DNA of 38,168 nucleotides from Solirubrobacteraceae bacterium. GTDB taxonomy: Bacteria; Actinomycetota; Thermoleophilia; Solirubrobacterales; Solirubrobacteraceae. This document shows, one piece after another, positions 18,347 through 27,204 of the stretch. The notes beneath the pieces are model-generated. The model had not been told where the DNA came from and searched no databases. It saw only the letters and a list, made by a program, of their open reading frames with translations. A program made the translations under genes and the position numbers. How positions within the stretch are numbered: position 1 is the first letter of the stretch; each line of letters opens with the position of its first letter. Location of the stretch: NCBI GenBank assembly GCA_030447785.1, contig JAUJOF010000019.1:1-38168 (forward strand), in the 5' to 3' direction.

Positions 18347-19918
18347 ATGGTCGGCGCGCCGGTGCCCAAGGTCAGCGTCATCGTCCCGGTCTACAACCCG
18401 GGCAACCACATCGACGACCTCATCGACTCGCTGCTCGGCCAGTCGCTCCCGAGCGAGGACGTCGAGCTGATCTTCGTGGACGACGGCTCCACCGACGCGA
18501 CCCCCCAGCGCCTGGACGCTCTGGCAGCCCAGCACTCCCACGTGCGCATCGAGCACATTCCCAACTCCGGATGGCCGGGGCGCCCGCGCAACGTCGGGCT
18601 GGACATGGCGCGCGGGGAGTTCGTGGTGTTCGTGGACAACGACGACTGGCTGGGGCGCGAGGCGCTCGAGCGCCTGCACGCCACCGCCCTGCGCGACGAC
18701 GCGGACGTCGTCGTGGGCAAGGTGGTCGGTCACGGCAAGTTCGTCCCGCGCGGCATCTTCACCGCCAACCGCCGGCACGTGACGCTCGCCGAGTGGCCGG
18801 CGCTCCTGGGCCTGCTCACCCCGCACAAGCTGTTTCGCAGGACGCTGCTGGACGAGCACGGGATCCGCTTTCCCGAGGGACGCCGGCGCCTGGAGGACCA
18901 CATGTTCGTGGTGCACGCCTACTTCCACGCCCGCGGGGTCTCCGTGCTGGCCGACTACCCCTGCTATCACTGGGTCCGCCGCGACGCCGACGCCAACGCG
19001 TCCTACCGGCCCTTCGAGGCCGTCGGGTACTACCAGAACGTCCGGGAGGTGCTCGACCTGGTCGAGGAGCACACCGAGCCCGGGCCGTTGCGCGACCGGC
19101 TGTCGGCGCACTGGTATCGCGGGAAGATGCTCGGGCGCGTGGGAGGGCCCTACTTCCTGCGCCGCGATCCCGACCACCGCCGCGAGCTGCACCGGGAGGT
19201 CCGCCGCCTCGCGCTCGAGCGCTACACCCCTCAGGTCGACGCCGTCCTCCCGTTGAACCTGCGGCTGCGCTCGCGGCTGCTGCGCGACGCGACGTACGAG
19301 TCGCTGGAGGCGCTCGCCGCCGTGGAGGACGACCTGCGCGCCAAGCCGATCCTGCGCCATCTGCGCAGGGAGGGCGACGAGGTGGTCCTGCGCGTCGAGG
19401 CGGCGCTGGCCAGCCGCGGGGAGCCGCTGAGCTTCGTGCGGCGTGCGGGCCGTCTGCTCTGGGTCCCCCCCGCGCCCCTACAGGACGCCCTCCCACCGGA
19501 GGCGCTCGACGCCACGCAGGAGCTGCCCGCCAGCCGCGCGCAGGTCTTCCTGCGCTCGACCGCCGACCGCAGCGAGTACGTCCTCCCCGGGGAGACCGAG
19601 GTCCGCCTCGAGGACGCGCGCGGGCCGGGGGAGCGCGTCCGGGCGGTCCTCGTGGCCGAGGCCCGGCTCGCGTCCGACACGGCCGCCGCCGGCTCGCCCC
19701 TGCCGCCCGGCGACTGGGAGGTCTTCGCCGTGGTCACGGTGGCGGGCTTCTCGACTGCGCGCCGCGTCCGCGGGCGCGGGGACGACCCGCTGACGCTGAC
19801 CGTCGACCCGGCCGGCCGGGTGGTGGAGCGGCGCAGTCCCCGCTCCCGCCGCGTCGCGCACCGAGTGCCCTGGGCCGCACGTCTGGCCCGACGCGCACGG
19901 GCGGCGATCGGCCGCTGA
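18347..19918 (+). CDS. Family 2 glycosyltransferase with long C-terminal extension
   Basis: Residues 1-220 form a GT-A domain: PKVSVIVPVYNPGNHIDDLI, LIFVDDGSTDATPQ and metal-binding VDNDDW. A helical middle part follows (YRPFEAVGYYQNVREVLDL), then after about 370 a beta-rich C-terminal region (SRAQVFLRSTADRSEYVLP, VEVRLED-like stretches) resembling the domain found on actinobacterial teichoic-acid-type transferases, and a basic tail. There is no membrane segment, so it is cytoplasmic, acting on a lipid-linked acceptor. ATG 18347 or GTG 18362 (VPKVSVIV, closer to the family N-terminus) are both possible; TATGGT at 18346 overlaps the ATG and would favour 18362. It is the first gene of the surface-polymer region. 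Confidence 0.85.
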   Translation: MVGAPVPKVSVIVPVYNPGNHIDDLIDSLLGQSLPSEDVELIFVDDGSTDATPQRLDALAAQHSHVRIEHIPNSGWPGRPRNVGLDMARGEFVVFVDNDDWLGREALERLHATALRDDADVVVGKVVGHGKFVPRGIFTANRRHVTLAEWPALLGLLTPHKLFRRTLLDEHGIRFPEGRRRLEDHMFVVHAYFHARGVSVLADYPCYHWVRRDADANASYRPFEAVGYYQNVREVLDLVEEHTEPGPLRDRLSAHWYRGKMLGRVGGPYFLRRDPDHRRELHREVRRLALERYTPQVDAVLPLNLRLRSRLLRDATYESLEALAAVEDDLRAKPILRHLRREGDEVVLRVEAALASRGEPLSFVRRAGRLLWVPPAPLQDALPPEALDATQELPASRAQVFLRSTADRSEYVLPGETEVRLEDARGPGERVRAVLVAEARLASDTAAAGSPLPPGDWEVFAVVTVAGFSTARRVRGRGDDPLTLTVDPAGRVVERRSPRSRRVAHRVPWAARLARRARAAIGR

Positions 19919-19931
19919 GCGCCGGCGGCCG
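19909..19931 (+). terminator. Possible hairpin at the end of the first glycosyltransferase gene
   Basis: CGGCCGC (19909-19915) pairs with GCGGCCG (19925-19931) across a 9-base loop that contains the TGA stop. There is no T-tract. It separates the first glycosyltransferase from the next promoter. Confidence 0.35.
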
Positions 19932-19992
19932 TCCTCGGGCTCCCCGCCGGACCCCGGCCGCGGTCCCTCGAGAACGCGGTGAAGGCTATGTG

Positions 19993-20034
19993 TACGCTAC
20001 CGCCGTGGCGAGAGGCGGGCCGAAGGCGTGGTAG
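19993..20034 (+). promoter_or_regulatory. Promoter and 9-codon leader overlapping the GT4 start
   Basis: TACGCT (19993-19998) followed by 6 bases and a GTG at 20005 looks like a leaderless start. That GTG opens a 9-codon frame (MARGGPKAW, stop TAG at 20032-20034) that overlaps the probable GTG start of the glycosyltransferase at 20028. It may be a translated leader that couples into the large gene, or a chance frame with the true transcript simply having a short leader. Confidence 0.4.
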
Positions 20035-22211
20035 TCGCTCGTCGTGTCGACGTGCTCGAGGGCCGGTGGCTGCGCATGATCGGGGAGTGTGGCCCGGGCG
20101 ACGATCGCCTCGCCCACCTCGTCCTGCGCGGCCACGACGCGGCACCCGAGCGCCGCGTTGCGCTGGGTCTGGCCGGCGAGGGCTCGCGCGAGGTCGAGGC
20201 CACCATCGACCTCGCCCAGCTCTCCCCACCCGCCGGCGCCTCCGGCGCCTGGGAACTTCACGTGGCCTCGGACGGCGAGCCCGGGGAGCGCGTCGCGGCG
20301 GGCGGCGATACCGCGCTGGGCGCGGCGTCCGTGTTCGCCGCCGGGACCACCCTCTATCGCGTGCGCCCCTACCGCACGCAGGAGGGAGGCGTCGGGGTGG
20401 AGGCCGAGGCGTTGCCCCCCCACGCAGAGGTTCTGCGGGTGCTCGTCGAGGAGGACGCCGCGGTCGTGGAGGGCACCCTGCCCGCGTCCGTCGTGGGTTC
20501 GCCCCGCGTCGAGCTGGTGGCGCGCCGCCGGTCGGACGGGGAGCAGACCCGCGCGCCCGCCGAGCTGACCGGCGAGCGCTTCCGCGCGCGGATGGGGCTG
20601 TCGGGGCTCGCCACGGACCGCGAGGACGACGACGTGTGGGATCTCGAGCTCGACGTGGAGGGCGCCGGTCGGCTGCGCCTGGGCGCCCATCACGACGCCA
20701 TCCCCAACAAGCGCGACGTCGTGGTCTTCCCCGCCCGGCGGCTGCGCCGCGACGGCGCCGAACGGGAGGTACGCCCCTTCTTCACCATCGAGAACAACCT
20801 GTCGATCCGCTCGACGCCGGTGGCGCCCGCTGGCGGCGGGGCGGCGAGGACGGCCAAGCCGGCCGCGCGCAGGCGGCGCACCACGCTCGAGCAGCGGGTG
20901 GCGGTCCCCCTCGCGATCGGGGCGCACCGGGCGGCGACGCGCCTGGCGGCGCTCCTGCTGCGCCGCGGTCGCGGGCCGCAGGCCACAGGCGATGCGCGCA
21001 AGGTCCACGTCATGCTCATGCACGCCTACGGCATGGGCGGCACGATCCGCACCACCCTCAACCTCGTGGAGCGCCTCGCAGAGAGCCACGAGGTGGAGGT
21101 CATCAGCATGGTCCGCCGCCGGGAGCGGCCCTTCTTCGCGTTCCCGCCGGGCATCACCGTCACGGCCGTCGACGACCAGCGCGCGAGCGCCGCGCCGGCG
21201 GGCGTCCGCGGGCGCCTGCGCCGGCTGCTGCGCGCGCTGCCCAGCGTGCTCATGCACCCTGACGATCAGGCGTTCTCCGCCTGCAGCCTGTGGATGGACG
21301 TCCAGCTGCTGCGCCGGTTGCGCTCCCTGCGCTCGGGCATCCTGATCGGCACCCGCCCCGGCCTAAACGTGCTCGCGGCCCGACTGGCGCCGCCCGGGGT
21401 GCTCACCGTCGGCCAGGAGCACATGAACTTCTCCGCGCACCGGCGCCCCGGCCTTTCGGCGGCGATCCGCCGCGACTACGCGAAGCTGGACGCGCTGGGG
21501 GTGTTGACCGCGGACGACCTGCGCGACTACGGCGACCTGCTGCGCGCCGCGCCGACGCGGCTGGCGAGCATCCCCAACGCCCTGCCTCCTCTGGAGGGCG
21601 ACATCTCAGCGCTGGAGGCCAAGGTGGTGGTGGCCGCGGGGCGGCTGACCCGCCAGAAGGGGTTCGACCTGCTCATCAGGGCGTTCGCGCGCGTCGCCCG
21701 CGAGCACCCCGACTGGCAGCTGCGCATCTACGGGAGGGGCCGTGAGCACGACGCGCTGCAACGGCTCATCCTCGACCACGAGCTCTACAACAACGTCTTC
21801 CTCATGGGTCCCACACGACGCCTCGGCGAGGCGTTCTCTCGGGCGTCCATCTTCGCCCTCAGCTCGCGCTTCGAGGGCTTCGGGATGGTCATCGTGGAGG
21901 CGATGAGCAAGGGCTTGCCGGTCGCCAGCTTCGACTGCCCGCGCGGCCCGAGCGAGATCATCAGCCCGGATCGGGACGGGGTGCTGGTCCCCGCCGGGGA
22001 CGTCGAGGCGCTCGCGCAGTCGCTGATCGAGCTCATCGAGGACCCCCAGCGGCGCCGGCGCTACGGCGCGGCGGCGGTGGAGAAGGCCCGCACGTACGAC
22101 CTCGTCGAGATCGGCCGCCGGTGGCAGGTGCTGCTGGACGATCTCGTCGCCGAGCGCACGCCCCGGGGCCGCGACGCACGCACGAGATCCAGCGCGGGAA
22201 CACCCGCGTGA
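20028..22211 (+). CDS. Family 4 glycosyltransferase with N-terminal accessory domain
   Basis: 727 residues. The first 290 or so are beta-rich, contain no transferase motif (GHDAAPERRVALGLAGEG, NNLSIRSTPV) and resemble the accessory domains of teichoic-acid transferases. The catalytic GT-B part begins near 325 (VHVMLMHAYGMGGTIRTTLN) and includes VVVAAGRLTRQKGFDLLIRA for nucleotide-sugar binding and the E-x7-E motif in SRFEGFGMVIVEAMSKGLP. The architecture and neighbours suggest it glycosylates a surface polymer intermediate. The start is uncertain: GTG 20028 or GTG 20052. The stop overlaps the GTG of the next gene (GTGA), so the operon to 28064 likely begins here. Confidence 0.86.
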   Translation: MVVARRVDVLEGRWLRMIGECGPGDDRLAHLVLRGHDAAPERRVALGLAGEGSREVEATIDLAQLSPPAGASGAWELHVASDGEPGERVAAGGDTALGAASVFAAGTTLYRVRPYRTQEGGVGVEAEALPPHAEVLRVLVEEDAAVVEGTLPASVVGSPRVELVARRRSDGEQTRAPAELTGERFRARMGLSGLATDREDDDVWDLELDVEGAGRLRLGAHHDAIPNKRDVVVFPARRLRRDGAEREVRPFFTIENNLSIRSTPVAPAGGGAARTAKPAARRRRTTLEQRVAVPLAIGAHRAATRLAALLLRRGRGPQATGDARKVHVMLMHAYGMGGTIRTTLNLVERLAESHEVEVISMVRRRERPFFAFPPGITVTAVDDQRASAAPAGVRGRLRRLLRALPSVLMHPDDQAFSACSLWMDVQLLRRLRSLRSGILIGTRPGLNVLAARLAPPGVLTVGQEHMNFSAHRRPGLSAAIRRDYAKLDALGVLTADDLRDYGDLLRAAPTRLASIPNALPPLEGDISALEAKVVVAAGRLTRQKGFDLLIRAFARVAREHPDWQLRIYGRGREHDALQRLILDHELYNNVFLMGPTRRLGEAFSRASIFALSSRFEGFGMVIVEAMSKGLPVASFDCPRGPSEIISPDRDGVLVPAGDVEALAQSLIELIEDPQRRRRYGAAAVEKARTYDLVEIGRRWQVLLDDLVAERTPRGRDARTRSSAGTPA

Positions 22212-24020
22212 CCAGCGGCGTGAGCGAAAGCGCGGCCACCGCCCGTCCCACCGGGCGTGGGGACCACCGCGCGGTCGGCGCGGAGGCGAGCCCTGCTGGG
22301 CACGGCGCGGCCGTGCCCGGGGGCAGGGCGGCCGGGATCACCACGGCCGTGGTCCTGGCGACCGCGTCGGAGGCGGAGGGGGGACCGGCGGCGGCCCAGG
22401 ACTTCGCCGGCACGACCATCGTGCGGCGCCTGGTCGACCAGCTCGCGGGGCTGGGCATGCGCGCCGTGCACGTGGTGACCCGCCCGGGTTGGGTCGCGGC
22501 GCTGCAGCCGTCGCTCGAAGGTGCGGGCGTCTCCGTCGCGCTGCACCCCAGCGCGGACCCCGCCGAGGACCTGCGCGCGGTCGGCGAGGTCGCGCAGGCC
22601 ACCTCGGGTGGGCTCGTCGTCGCCCAGGGCGACATCGTCACCCACCGCGAGGCCCTCGCCGGCCTGCTGGCCAATCCCCGCATCGCCACCGGCATGCTGG
22701 CGGCCGGCGGGTATTTCGGGTGGCCGTTCACCCCCGTGCACGCTCGAGCCGGGGGCGCGTGCTCAGCGTCGCCTCCCCTATCACGCCGTGGAGGGCGCCA
22801 ACATCACCTTCCTGGGCGTGCTCAAGGTGTCCTCCGCCGATCGCGCGACGCTCGTCGAGGTGGCCGAGCGCCTGAGCGACCTGACCGCGTCGCCCCTGCC
22901 GCCCGCCTGGGAGCAGGAGCTCGAGGCCAAGGTGGGGGATTGGCGCCATGCGCTGGCGCGGATCGCCCTGGAGCAGGCCGGGGACGAATCCACCGACCCC
23001 GAGGACGTCGAGCTCTCCGCCGACGACGAGGCGCGGGTGCGCCGCCAGCTCGCCGTCGCGCCCCACGACGTGGCGTCTCTGCTGGCCGCGGGGATGGTCC
23101 GGTCGGGCGTCCATCTGGGCAGCAGCTACGTGCGCAAGCTCTTCTGGGCCAGACCGGTGTCGGGCGACGCGGTGGCCCAGGCGGCCCGCGACATCACCCA
23201 GTACGACGAGGACCGGGTGCTGCTCGACTCGGCCGTGAAGGCCACCGACGGCTTCTTCACCACCTTCTTCGTCAGCCCGTACTCCAAGTTCCTGGCCCGC
23301 TGGGCGGCCCGGCGCGGGTGGACGCCGAACCAGATCACCACGGTGTCGCTGGCCATCGGGGTGCTCGCCGCGGTCGCGTTCGCGACCGGCGAGCGCACCG
23401 GGCTGATCGCCGGCGCCGTGCTGCTGCAGCTCTCGTTCACCACCGACTGCGTTGACGGTCAGCTGGCGCGCTACACGCGCACCTTCTCCAAGCTCGGCGG
23501 CTGGCTGGACTCGGTCTTCGACCGGGCCAAGGAGTACGCCGTCTTCGCCGGGTTGGCCCTGGGCGCCGGCGGCTTGGGGCAGGACGTGTGGGTCCTGGCG
23601 GCTGCGGCGCTCATCCTGCAGACCGTCCGCCACACCTTCGACTTCTCCTTCGCGGCCGGCCAGCACCAGGTGATCGCCGCGGCGCCCCAGCCGCCGATCG
23701 AGCAGCCGGGCGACCGCCCGGGCCGGCGCGGGGTCCCCGCCCGCCACCGTGTCCGCGCATCCTCGCCCCCCGCCCCCCCCGAACCCCCTCGTGACCTGCC
23801 GAGCCGGGTGCTGGGCGTCTGGCGCCTGCTCGACCGCTGGCCCGGCCTGCGGTGGGTCAAGCGGATCGTCGCCTTCCCCATCGGCGAGCGCTTCGCGGCG
23901 ATCTCCGTCACCGCCGCCGTGGCGACGCCGCGCACGACCTTCGTGGTGCTGCTGGCCTGGGGCGGCGTCGCCGCGTCCTACACGCTCGCGGGGCGGCTGC
24001 TGCGGTCGCTGGCCCCATGA
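22208..24020 (+). CDS. CDP-alcohol phosphatidyltransferase with degenerate nucleotidyltransferase-like N-terminus; two frameshifts in the sequence
   Basis: Membrane enzyme that would move a phospho-alcohol between CDP and an acceptor alcohol. From GTG 22208 the N-terminus (TTAVVLATASEAEGG, LVVAQGDIVTHREAL) has the outline of a sugar-nucleotidyltransferase but lacks the usual AAGxGxRL loop. The frame then shifts twice: near 22740 (to RGRVLSVASP) and near 22778 (to YHAVEGANITFLGVLKV). Each is explained by one missing base, the second in a C-run. The C-terminal half carries a perfect catalytic motif DCVDGQLARYTRTFSKLGGW followed by LDSVFD, preceded by TPNQIT, with several membrane helices. Total about 604 residues. 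The domain pair recalls the IPCT-DIPP synthase fusion. Either a pseudogene or, since all neighbours are intact, more likely sequence errors. Confidence 0.82.
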
Positions 24021-24676
24021 GCGCCACGACCACCGCGGTGGCGGCGCCCACGCACCACCAGGGCACGCTCGAGACCTACCGCGACGACGGGGTGCTCGCG
24101 CGGTGCCTCGGCCGCGCCCTCGGCCCCGCCGTCGGCCTCCCGCCGGTCGCGCTGGTGCTCGCCGGCGCGGTGGTGCTGCTGGCGGCGATGGCCGTCGGCG
24201 GCGACGGCGCCTCGCGGCCCGTGGCCGCCGCCGTCGTCGCCTGGCTGGTGGTGACCGCCGGCGTGTCGAGCGGCCGGCCCCACCGCGACCGCCTGCGCTG
24301 GGCGGTCCCCCCCGTGCTGCGCCTGGCCGAGTACTCCGGGCTGGTGTGGCTGGCCGCGCTGGCCGGGCCCTCCGCGGTCCCCGCGGCCTTCGCGCTGATC
24401 GCAGCGCTGGCCTTCCGCCACTACGACGTCGTGTACCGCCTGCGCCACCGCGGTGTCGCGCCGCCGGCCTGGCTGGGCATGCTGGCCGGGGGCTGGGATG
24501 GCCGCCTGGTGATCGGCCTCGTGTTCCTGCTCACCGGAGCGCTGCCCGCCGCCTTCTTCGTCACCGCCGGTCTGCTGGGCGCCCTCTTGCTGGGCGAGAG
24601 CGCCCTGGGGTGGACCCGGTTGGGCCGGGCCCAGGCGACGGTGGTCTACGACGACGAGGAGGACGAGGACGGGTGA
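24017..24676 (+). CDS. DUF5941-type membrane protein
   Basis: 219 residues beginning at an ATGA overlap with the preceding gene. The soluble N-terminus (HHQGTLETYRDDGVLARCLG) is followed by about five hydrophobic segments between residues 38 and 190 and a very acidic tail (VVYDDEEDEDG). It resembles the DUF5941 region that, as I recall, is fused to the C-terminus of CDP-alcohol phosphatidyltransferases in streptomycetes; here it is a separate but translationally coupled gene, so it probably forms a complex with that enzyme. Function is unknown. The stop overlaps the GTG of the cytidylyltransferase gene. Confidence 0.75.
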   Translation: MSATTTAVAAPTHHQGTLETYRDDGVLARCLGRALGPAVGLPPVALVLAGAVVLLAAMAVGGDGASRPVAAAVVAWLVVTAGVSSGRPHRDRLRWAVPPVLRLAEYSGLVWLAALAGPSAVPAAFALIAALAFRHYDVVYRLRHRGVAPPAWLGMLAGGWDGRLVIGLVFLLTGALPAAFFVTAGLLGALLLGESALGWTRLGRAQATVVYDDEEDEDG

Positions 24677-25404
24677 TCGGCATGGTGCTCGCGGCCGGGG
24701 CGGGCAAGCGGCTGCATCCCGACACCGAGGGCCTCCCGAAGACACTGCTGCCCGTCGACGGGGACCGCTCGATCCTCGACGTCGCGCTTCGCAACCTCGG
24801 GCACCTCGGCCTGGAGACGGTCGTCGTCGTGGTGGGCGTCGCCGCCGACCGTATCGCCGAGCGGGTGCCGCAGCTCGAGCGCCGCCACGGGGTGCGACTC
24901 GAGCTGGTCTTCAACCCCAAGGCCGAGGAGTGGAACAACGCCTACTCGCTGTGGTGCGCACGCGAAGCGTTCGCCGAGGGCGTGCTGATGGTCAACGGCG
25001 ACACGGTCCATCCTGCGGTCGTCGAGGAGCGCCTGATGGACGCCCGGGAGACCGAGGTGGTGATCGCGGTGGACTCCGAGAAGCCCCTCGGCGAGGAGGA
25101 GATGAAGGTGCGCCTCTCTGCGGACGGCCTGCTCGAGCGCATCAACAAGCACATCGATCCGGCGACGGCTCACGGCGAGTACATCGGTCTGACCCTCATC
25201 GAGCCGGAGGCGGCTACGCCGCTCGCCCAGGCGCTGGAGGCGACCTGGCGGCGGGACCCCGGGCTGTACTACGAGGACGGCTTCCAGGAGTTCGCCGACC
25301 GGGGAGGTCGCGTCGGGACGGCCCAAGTGGGCGGCGTGGAGTGGGTCGAGGTCGACGACCACGCCGACCTCGCGCGGGCCCGGGAGCTGGCGTGCCGCTG
25401 CTGA
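24673..25404 (+). CDS. LicC-like nucleotidyltransferase (probable CTP:phospho-alcohol cytidylyltransferase)
   Basis: 243 residues, cytoplasmic. It has the full activation loop GMVLAAGAGKRLHPDTEGLP with KTLLPVDG, the NNAYSLWCAREAF segment characteristic of LicC-like phosphocholine cytidylyltransferases, and VNGDTVHP in the metal-binding position. It would couple CTP to a phosphorylated alcohol. With a glycerol-1-phosphate-dehydrogenase-like enzyme encoded next and CDP-alcohol phosphatidyltransferases on both sides, the likely product is a CDP-glycerol- or CDP-polyol-type donor. Inositol phosphate or choline phosphate are alternatives. GTG 24673 overlaps the previous stop (GTGA). The 3' end overlaps the next gene by 13 bases. 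Confidence 0.85.
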   Translation: MIGMVLAAGAGKRLHPDTEGLPKTLLPVDGDRSILDVALRNLGHLGLETVVVVVGVAADRIAERVPQLERRHGVRLELVFNPKAEEWNNAYSLWCAREAFAEGVLMVNGDTVHPAVVEERLMDARETEVVIAVDSEKPLGEEEMKVRLSADGLLERINKHIDPATAHGEYIGLTLIEPEAATPLAQALEATWRRDPGLYYEDGFQEFADRGGRVGTAQVGGVEWVEVDDHADLARARELACRC

Positions 25405-26450
25405 CGCGGATGGTGGGCGCCCCCCTGGCGGTCGACATCGGCCGTGGCGCGGTGACCGGCCTGGCGCCGCTGCTGGCCGACAATCGCATCTCCAGCGGGG
25501 GTCACGTCGCGGTCGCCGTCGGCCCGGGACAGGGGGAGGAGATCGCCGCGGCGCTGCAACCCCACCTCACCAACGCGCTGATCTGCCCGGTGCAGGGGGG
25601 GACCGTCGAGGCGGCCAGCGGGCTGGCCGGTCGCCTGCGCGAGGGGTTCTACGACGCCGTCGTCGGCATCGGCGGCGGACGGACGCTCGATGTCGCCAAG
25701 CATGCGGCGAGCGCCGTGGGGCTTCCCATGGTGGCAGTGGCGACCAGCCTCGCGCACGACGGGATCGCCTCGCCGGTGTCCTCGCTGGAGCACGACGGGC
25801 GCAAGGGCTCCTATGGGGTGCAGATGCCGATCGCCGTCATGGTCGATCTCGACTACGTCCGGCGCAGCGAGCCGCGCATGCGCCGCGCGGGCATCGGGGA
25901 CGTCATCAGCAACCTGTCGGCCCTCGCCGACTGGCGACTGGCCGAGCGCGAGCGCGGGGAGGGCGTCGACGGGCTCGCCGTGACGTTCGCGCGTGCGGCG
26001 GCGACCTCCGTGCTGCACCGCGACGACGGCATCGACGACGACGCCTTCCTGATCGCGCTCGCCGAAGCGCTCGTGCTGTCCGGGCTCGCGATGGCCACCG
26101 CCGGCAGCAGCCGGCCCTGCAGCGGAGGCGAGCACGAGATCGTCCACGCGATCGACCACCTCCATCCGGGCACGAGCACCCACGGCGAGCTCGCCGGCCT
26201 CGCCGGCCTGTTCACGTCCTTCCTGCGCGGCGACAGGCAGCTCACCGGCGAGATCGACGCCTGCCTGGCCCGCCACGGCCTGCCACGCGCGCCCGCGGAC
26301 GTCGGGCTGACCGCCGAGCAGTTCGCCCGGGCGGTCTTCCATGCTCCGGCCACCCGCCCGGATCGCTACACCGTCCTCGAGCACCTGGCTCTCGACGAGG
26401 AGGGGGTGATCGGCCACGTCCACGCGTACCTCGATGCCCTCGGTGTCTGA
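25392..26450 (+). CDS. Glycerol-1-phosphate-dehydrogenase-like enzyme (iron-containing alcohol dehydrogenase superfamily)
   Basis: 352 residues of the EgsA/AraM branch. The NAD(P)-binding part shows VVGIGGGRTLDVAKHAA and ATSLAHDGIASPVSSL. The metal site is complete: Asp in GIGDVISNLSALADW, His in SGGEHEIVHAIDH and His in STHGELAGLAG. The family reduces dihydroxyacetone phosphate to sn-glycerol-1-phosphate, the archaeal-type enantiomer. Its position between a cytidylyltransferase and a CDP-alcohol phosphatidyltransferase gene supports a supply role for the activated donor. Substrate is inferred from family; related polyol-phosphate dehydrogenases are possible. GTG 25392 (VPLLTRMVGAPLAVDI) matches the family N-terminus better than ATG 25410. 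Confidence 0.85.
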   Translation: MPLLTRMVGAPLAVDIGRGAVTGLAPLLADNRISSGGHVAVAVGPGQGEEIAAALQPHLTNALICPVQGGTVEAASGLAGRLREGFYDAVVGIGGGRTLDVAKHAASAVGLPMVAVATSLAHDGIASPVSSLEHDGRKGSYGVQMPIAVMVDLDYVRRSEPRMRRAGIGDVISNLSALADWRLAERERGEGVDGLAVTFARAAATSVLHRDDGIDDDAFLIALAEALVLSGLAMATAGSSRPCSGGEHEIVHAIDHLHPGTSTHGELAGLAGLFTSFLRGDRQLTGEIDACLARHGLPRAPADVGLTAEQFARAVFHAPATRPDRYTVLEHLALDEEGVIGHVHAYLDALGV

Positions 26451-27204
26451 GATGCGCGCGGTGACCCAGCCGCCCTCCCTGTTCGAGCGCAACAGCGGCG
26501 AGCACTGGGCCGGGCGGCTGTACATGCGCCGGGTGTCGCCTTACCTCACGCGGCTGCTGCTGCGCACGCCGATCACGCCCAACGGCGTGACCTGGCTGTT
26601 CATCGTCACCGGGCTGCTGGCCGCCGCGCTGCTGACCATTCCCGGCATCGCCCCCGCGGTGGGTGCGGTCGCGCTCATCCAGCTACAGCTGCTACTGGAC
26701 TGCTCGGACGGCGAGCTGGCGCGGTGGCTCGGGCGCTCCTCCCCGGTCGGCGTCTACCTCGATCGCCTGGGCCACTACCTGACCGAGACCGCGCTGCCGA
26801 TCGCCCTGGGCGTGCGGGCCGACGGCGGATGGGACTCGATCGGCGGGTGGACGACGCTGGGCCTGGCGGTCGCCGTCCTCGTCCTGCTCGTGAAGTCGGA
26901 GACCGTCCTGGTCCACATCGCTCGCACGGAGGCCGGCCGTCCCCCGGTCGAGGATCGCGAGGGCGTCGCCGCGCCTCGGGCCACCGGTCTGCGCCGCCTG
27001 CGCCGCGCCGCCGGGCGGTTGCCGTTCTTCCGCGCCTTCGTCGCCATGGAGGCGACCCTGCTCGCCCTGGTCGCGGCGGTCGTCGACGAGGCGGCCGGCG
27101 ACCTGGCCGGAAGCCGGGCCCTCGTGATGGCGCTGCTCCCGGTGGGTGCCGTGACCGCAGCCGGGCACCTGGCCGCGATCCTGTCCTCGGAGCGGCTGCG
27201 ATGA
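26434..27204 (+). CDS. Second CDP-alcohol phosphatidyltransferase, with His at the last catalytic position
   Basis: 256 residues, polytopic membrane enzyme. TPNGVTW and the motif DCSDGELARWLGRSSPVG followed by VYLDRLGH match D-x2-DG-x2-AR-x8-G-x3-D-x3-D except that the fourth Asp, the proposed general base, is His. I have a memory of the same GVYLDR-x-GH pattern in streptomycete relatives, so it may be a subfamily trait rather than inactivation. Membrane segments at about 45-75, 105-125, 135-155 and 200-250. The start overlaps the dehydrogenase gene by 17 bases and the stop overlaps the next gene (ATGA), so it is firmly in the operon. Confidence 0.88.
   Translation: MPSVSEMRAVTQPPSLFERNSGEHWAGRLYMRRVSPYLTRLLLRTPITPNGVTWLFIVTGLLAAALLTIPGIAPAVGAVALIQLQLLLDCSDGELARWLGRSSPVGVYLDRLGHYLTETALPIALGVRADGGWDSIGGWTTLGLAVAVLVLLVKSETVLVHIARTEAGRPPVEDREGVAAPRATGLRRLRRAAGRLPFFRAFVAMEATLLALVAAVVDEAAGDLAGSRALVMALLPVGAVTAAGHLAAILSSERLR

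Noticed and set aside
22208..23455. Shorter separate genes in the three frames of the phosphatidyltransferase region
   Set aside because: The three frames together give one continuous protein with ordered family motifs; none of them alone does.
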